This document shows positions 5,383 through 7,018 of a stretch of 7,018 nucleotides of DNA, in pieces. The DNA comes from Solirubrobacterales bacterium (GTDB lineage Bacteria > Actinomycetota > Thermoleophilia > Solirubrobacterales > Solirubrobacteraceae). The stretch lies in contig PMKB01000356.1 of assembly GCA_003157595.1 (NCBI GenBank), forward strand, positions 1 through 7,018. Direction: 5' to 3'. Below the pieces are notes generated by a model that worked only from the letters and a program-made list of their open reading frames with translations, had not been told where the DNA came from and did no database searches. The position numbers and the translations under genes are program-made. Every line of letters starts with the position of its first letter. The stretch's first letter is position 1.

Positions 5383-6592
5383 GTGGCCCGCCTACCCTCG
5401 CGCTGACGGCCGAAAGGGGATTCGCAACGTCGTCGCCGTGGCCTACCTGGTCGAGTGCGCGCATCACGTCGCGCGGGAGATCGCAGCTCCCTATGGCGAG
5501 CGTGGCGTTCATGTCGTCGGATTCCCGGGCTGCTATCCGAACGGGTACGCCTTTCGCATGCTGTCGCGCCTGTGCACGCATCCGAACGTCGGCGCCGTGC
5601 TGCTCGTGTCGCTCGGCTGCGAGTCGCTTCCTCGGGAGGAGCTGCAGACACTCGTCGCTGAAAGCGGCCGACCGGTACAGACGCTGGTCATCCAGGAGCG
5701 CGGGGGCACGCGCAGTACCGTCGCCGCAGGACGGGCCTGGGTCGAGACGCAGATCGCTGCGCTCGCCGACGCCGACCGCGTCACGATGTCAATCGACGAG
5801 CTGACGATCGGGACGATCTGCGGCGGGAGTGACGGCACGAGCGGACTGACCGCGAATCCTGCGGTGGGCCGCGCCTTCGACACGCTCGTCGGGGCCGGCG
5901 GGACGTGCATCTTCGAAGAGACGCTGGAGATGGTGGGCTGCGAGGAGGACCTCGCAGCGCGCGCGACAACGCCTGCGCTCGCCGTGGAGCTGCGCGAGTC
6001 GGTCGCCAAGGCGGAGCGCTACAGCGTCGCGATGGGCTACCCAAGCTTCGCCACCGGCAACGCAGCCGGCGGGTTGACGACGATCGAGGAGAAGTCGCTT
6101 GGCGCCTACAGCAAGAGTGGGCGCGGGCCGGTGCACGGGCTGATCAAGCCCGGCGACATCCCCGCTCGCAGCGGCCTCTACCTGCTCGATGTCGTGCCCG
6201 ACGGGGATCCCCGCTGGGGCTTCCCGAACATCAACGACAGCGTCGAGATAGCCGAGTTGATCAGCTGCGGGGCGCACGCGATCCTTTTCACGACCGGACG
6301 CGGATCGGTCGTCGGGTCGGCGATCGCCCCCGTCATCAAGGTCTGCGCGAACCCGGACACCTACGCACTCCTGAGTGAGGACATGGACATCGACGCCGGC
6401 CGGATCCTCACCGGCCGGGGGACGCTCGATGACGTCGCCGAGGAGATCTGCGGACTGGTGGCCGAGGTCGCGGCGGGGCGGCTCACCGCCTCCGAGTCAC
6501 TGGGCCACCGGGAGTTCGTGCTCGGCTACAAGTCCTTCGAGCCGATCGGTCCGGCGTGCCACCCGGCGCCGCTTCCGATGGCTGTGGCCTAG
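5360..6592 (+). CDS. UxaA/GarD-family dehydratase large (catalytic) subunit, probable altronate dehydratase
   Basis: The product has 410 residues from GTG 5360. The family's conserved blocks appear in order: DGRKGIRNVV near the N-terminus; GFPGCYPNGYAF (C58); HPNVGAVLLVSLGCE (C87); IQERGGTRSTVAAGRAWV; CGGSDGTSGLTANPAVG (C154); GGLTTIEEKSLG (E243, E244, K245); and ILFTTGRGSVVGSAIAP (around 310-315) followed by DMDIDAGRIL. The length fits a stand-alone large subunit. These enzymes use a metal ion, commonly iron, to dehydrate sugar acids; altronate dehydratase makes 2-keto-3-deoxygluconate. SuyB of sulfolactate sulfo-lyase shares the fold and also has a separate small partner, so substrate cannot be read from sequence alone. 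The converging KDG-kinase-like gene supports a sugar-acid role. The TAG stop overlaps that gene's stop. No frameshift or missing motif is evident, so the enzyme should be active. Confidence 0.9.
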   Translation: MTTAAPTEWPAYPRADGRKGIRNVVAVAYLVECAHHVAREIAAPYGERGVHVVGFPGCYPNGYAFRMLSRLCTHPNVGAVLLVSLGCESLPREELQTLVAESGRPVQTLVIQERGGTRSTVAAGRAWVETQIAALADADRVTMSIDELTIGTICGGSDGTSGLTANPAVGRAFDTLVGAGGTCIFEETLEMVGCEEDLAARATTPALAVELRESVAKAERYSVAMGYPSFATGNAAGGLTTIEEKSLGAYSKSGRGPVHGLIKPGDIPARSGLYLLDVVPDGDPRWGFPNINDSVEIAELISCGAHAILFTTGRGSVVGSAIAPVIKVCANPDTYALLSEDMDIDAGRILTGRGTLDDVAEEICGLVAEVAAGRLTASESLGHREFVLGYKSFEPIGPACHPAPLPMAVA

Positions 6593-7018
6593 CGCTTTAC
6601 GCGGGCGCCGGCGCCGGCAGCCAGCGCCTGCACCTCTGCAAGCGTCGCGGTCGAGGTATCGCCCGGCGTCGTCATCGCGAGCGCGCCGTGCGCCGCGCCG
6701 TACTCCGTCGCGAGGCGCAGGTCGCCGAGCTCCATGAGCCCGTAGATCAGGCCCGACGCGAAGCTGTCGCCGCCGCCCACGCGATCGAGTATTTCGAGTT
6801 CTGGATATTTGCGGCTTTCGTGGAATTTCCCGTCGTGCCAGAGGATCGCGCTCCAGTCGTTCTTCGTCGCGGTGATGACGCGGCGTAGCGTCGTGGCAGC
6901 CACCTTGAAGTTCGGGAACTGTTTCACCGCAGTCTCGATCATGGCCTTGAACGCCTCGGTCTCAATCGTGGAGATATTGTGATCGACGCCCTTAACCTCG
7001 AAGCCGAGCGAGGCGGTG
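6589..7018 (-). CDS. PfkB-family sugar kinase, probable 2-keto-3-deoxygluconate kinase (C-terminal part)
   Basis: This gene enters from the right edge and runs leftwards to a TAG at 6589-6591; 142 residues are visible and the start lies outside. The ATG at 6942 is internal, because the frame stays open upstream (GFEVKGVDHNISTIE and on). The carboxy-terminal PfkB signature is clear: LEILDRVGGGDSFASGLIYG, with the GGGD anion hole and the catalytic-base Asp encoded at 6766-6768. DRVGGGDSFASG in place of the commoner DTTGAGD is a variant I associate with KDG kinases. ATTLRRVITATKNDWSAILW upstream also fits that group. KDG kinase phosphorylates KDG to KDPG, the step after altronate dehydratase. 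The gene converges on the dehydratase large subunit and shares the stop-codon tetranucleotide CTAG with it. Other sugar kinases of the family cannot be excluded. Confidence 0.85.
   Translation of the reverse strand, partial: TASLGFEVKGVDHNISTIETEAFKAMIETAVKQFPNFKVAATTLRRVITATKNDWSAILWHDGKFHESRKYPELEILDRVGGGDSFASGLIYGLMELGDLRLATEYGAAHGALAMTTPGDTSTATLAEVQALAAGAGARVKR

Noticed and set aside
1..7018. CRISPR array, rRNA, riboswitch or toxin-antitoxin module
   Set aside because: I looked for regularly spaced repeats, conserved rRNA or riboswitch cores and paired small genes, and found none.

Overview
This is GC-rich bacterial DNA. A high-GC soil actinobacterium, perhaps of the Thermoleophilia/Solirubrobacterales type, fits best. 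The grounds are the codon bias, the secreted beta-rich proteins and the split altronate-dehydratase-type genes, but no single marker in the window fixes the taxon.

Layout from left to right. Positions 1-592 carry no convincing complete gene. They hold a possible N-terminal gene fragment running off the left edge on the minus strand, the 3' half of a tRNA-Arg-like gene with no recognisable 5' half, and a strong hairpin. Positions 593-1120 (minus) encode a small secreted beta-rich protein. It is divergent, across about 380 bases, from a large secreted protein (1503-4238, plus). The N-terminal third of that protein carries an HExxE motif and resembles EXORDIUM/Phi_1-like or metallopeptidase-like proteins, followed by a long beta-rich region.

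Positions 4231-4890 are a small graveyard of mobile DNA. A roughly 186-bp MITE-like element is bounded by 23-nt imperfect terminal inverted repeats. Back to back with it lies a related end sequence, then a badly frameshifted C-terminal remnant of an IS1182-type DDE transposase. The stop codon of the large secreted protein lies inside the left inverted repeat, so its C-terminus may have been set by the insertion.

Positions 5014-6592 (plus) are a two-gene, translationally coupled unit. It encodes the small SAF-domain subunit and the large catalytic subunit of a UxaA/GarD-family dehydratase. A PfkB-family kinase resembling 2-keto-3-deoxygluconate (KDG) kinase converges on it from the right edge, and the two stop codons interlock in a single CTAG. 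Together they suggest hexuronate/aldonate breakdown: altronate to KDG, then KDG to KDPG. The (2R)-sulfolactate sulfo-lyase branch of the same family is the main alternative for the dehydratase.

I see no clear evidence of a new defence, secretion or signalling system. The least ordinary items are the mobile-element junction that supplies a host stop codon, the poorly characterised HExxE secreted protein, and the half tRNA.
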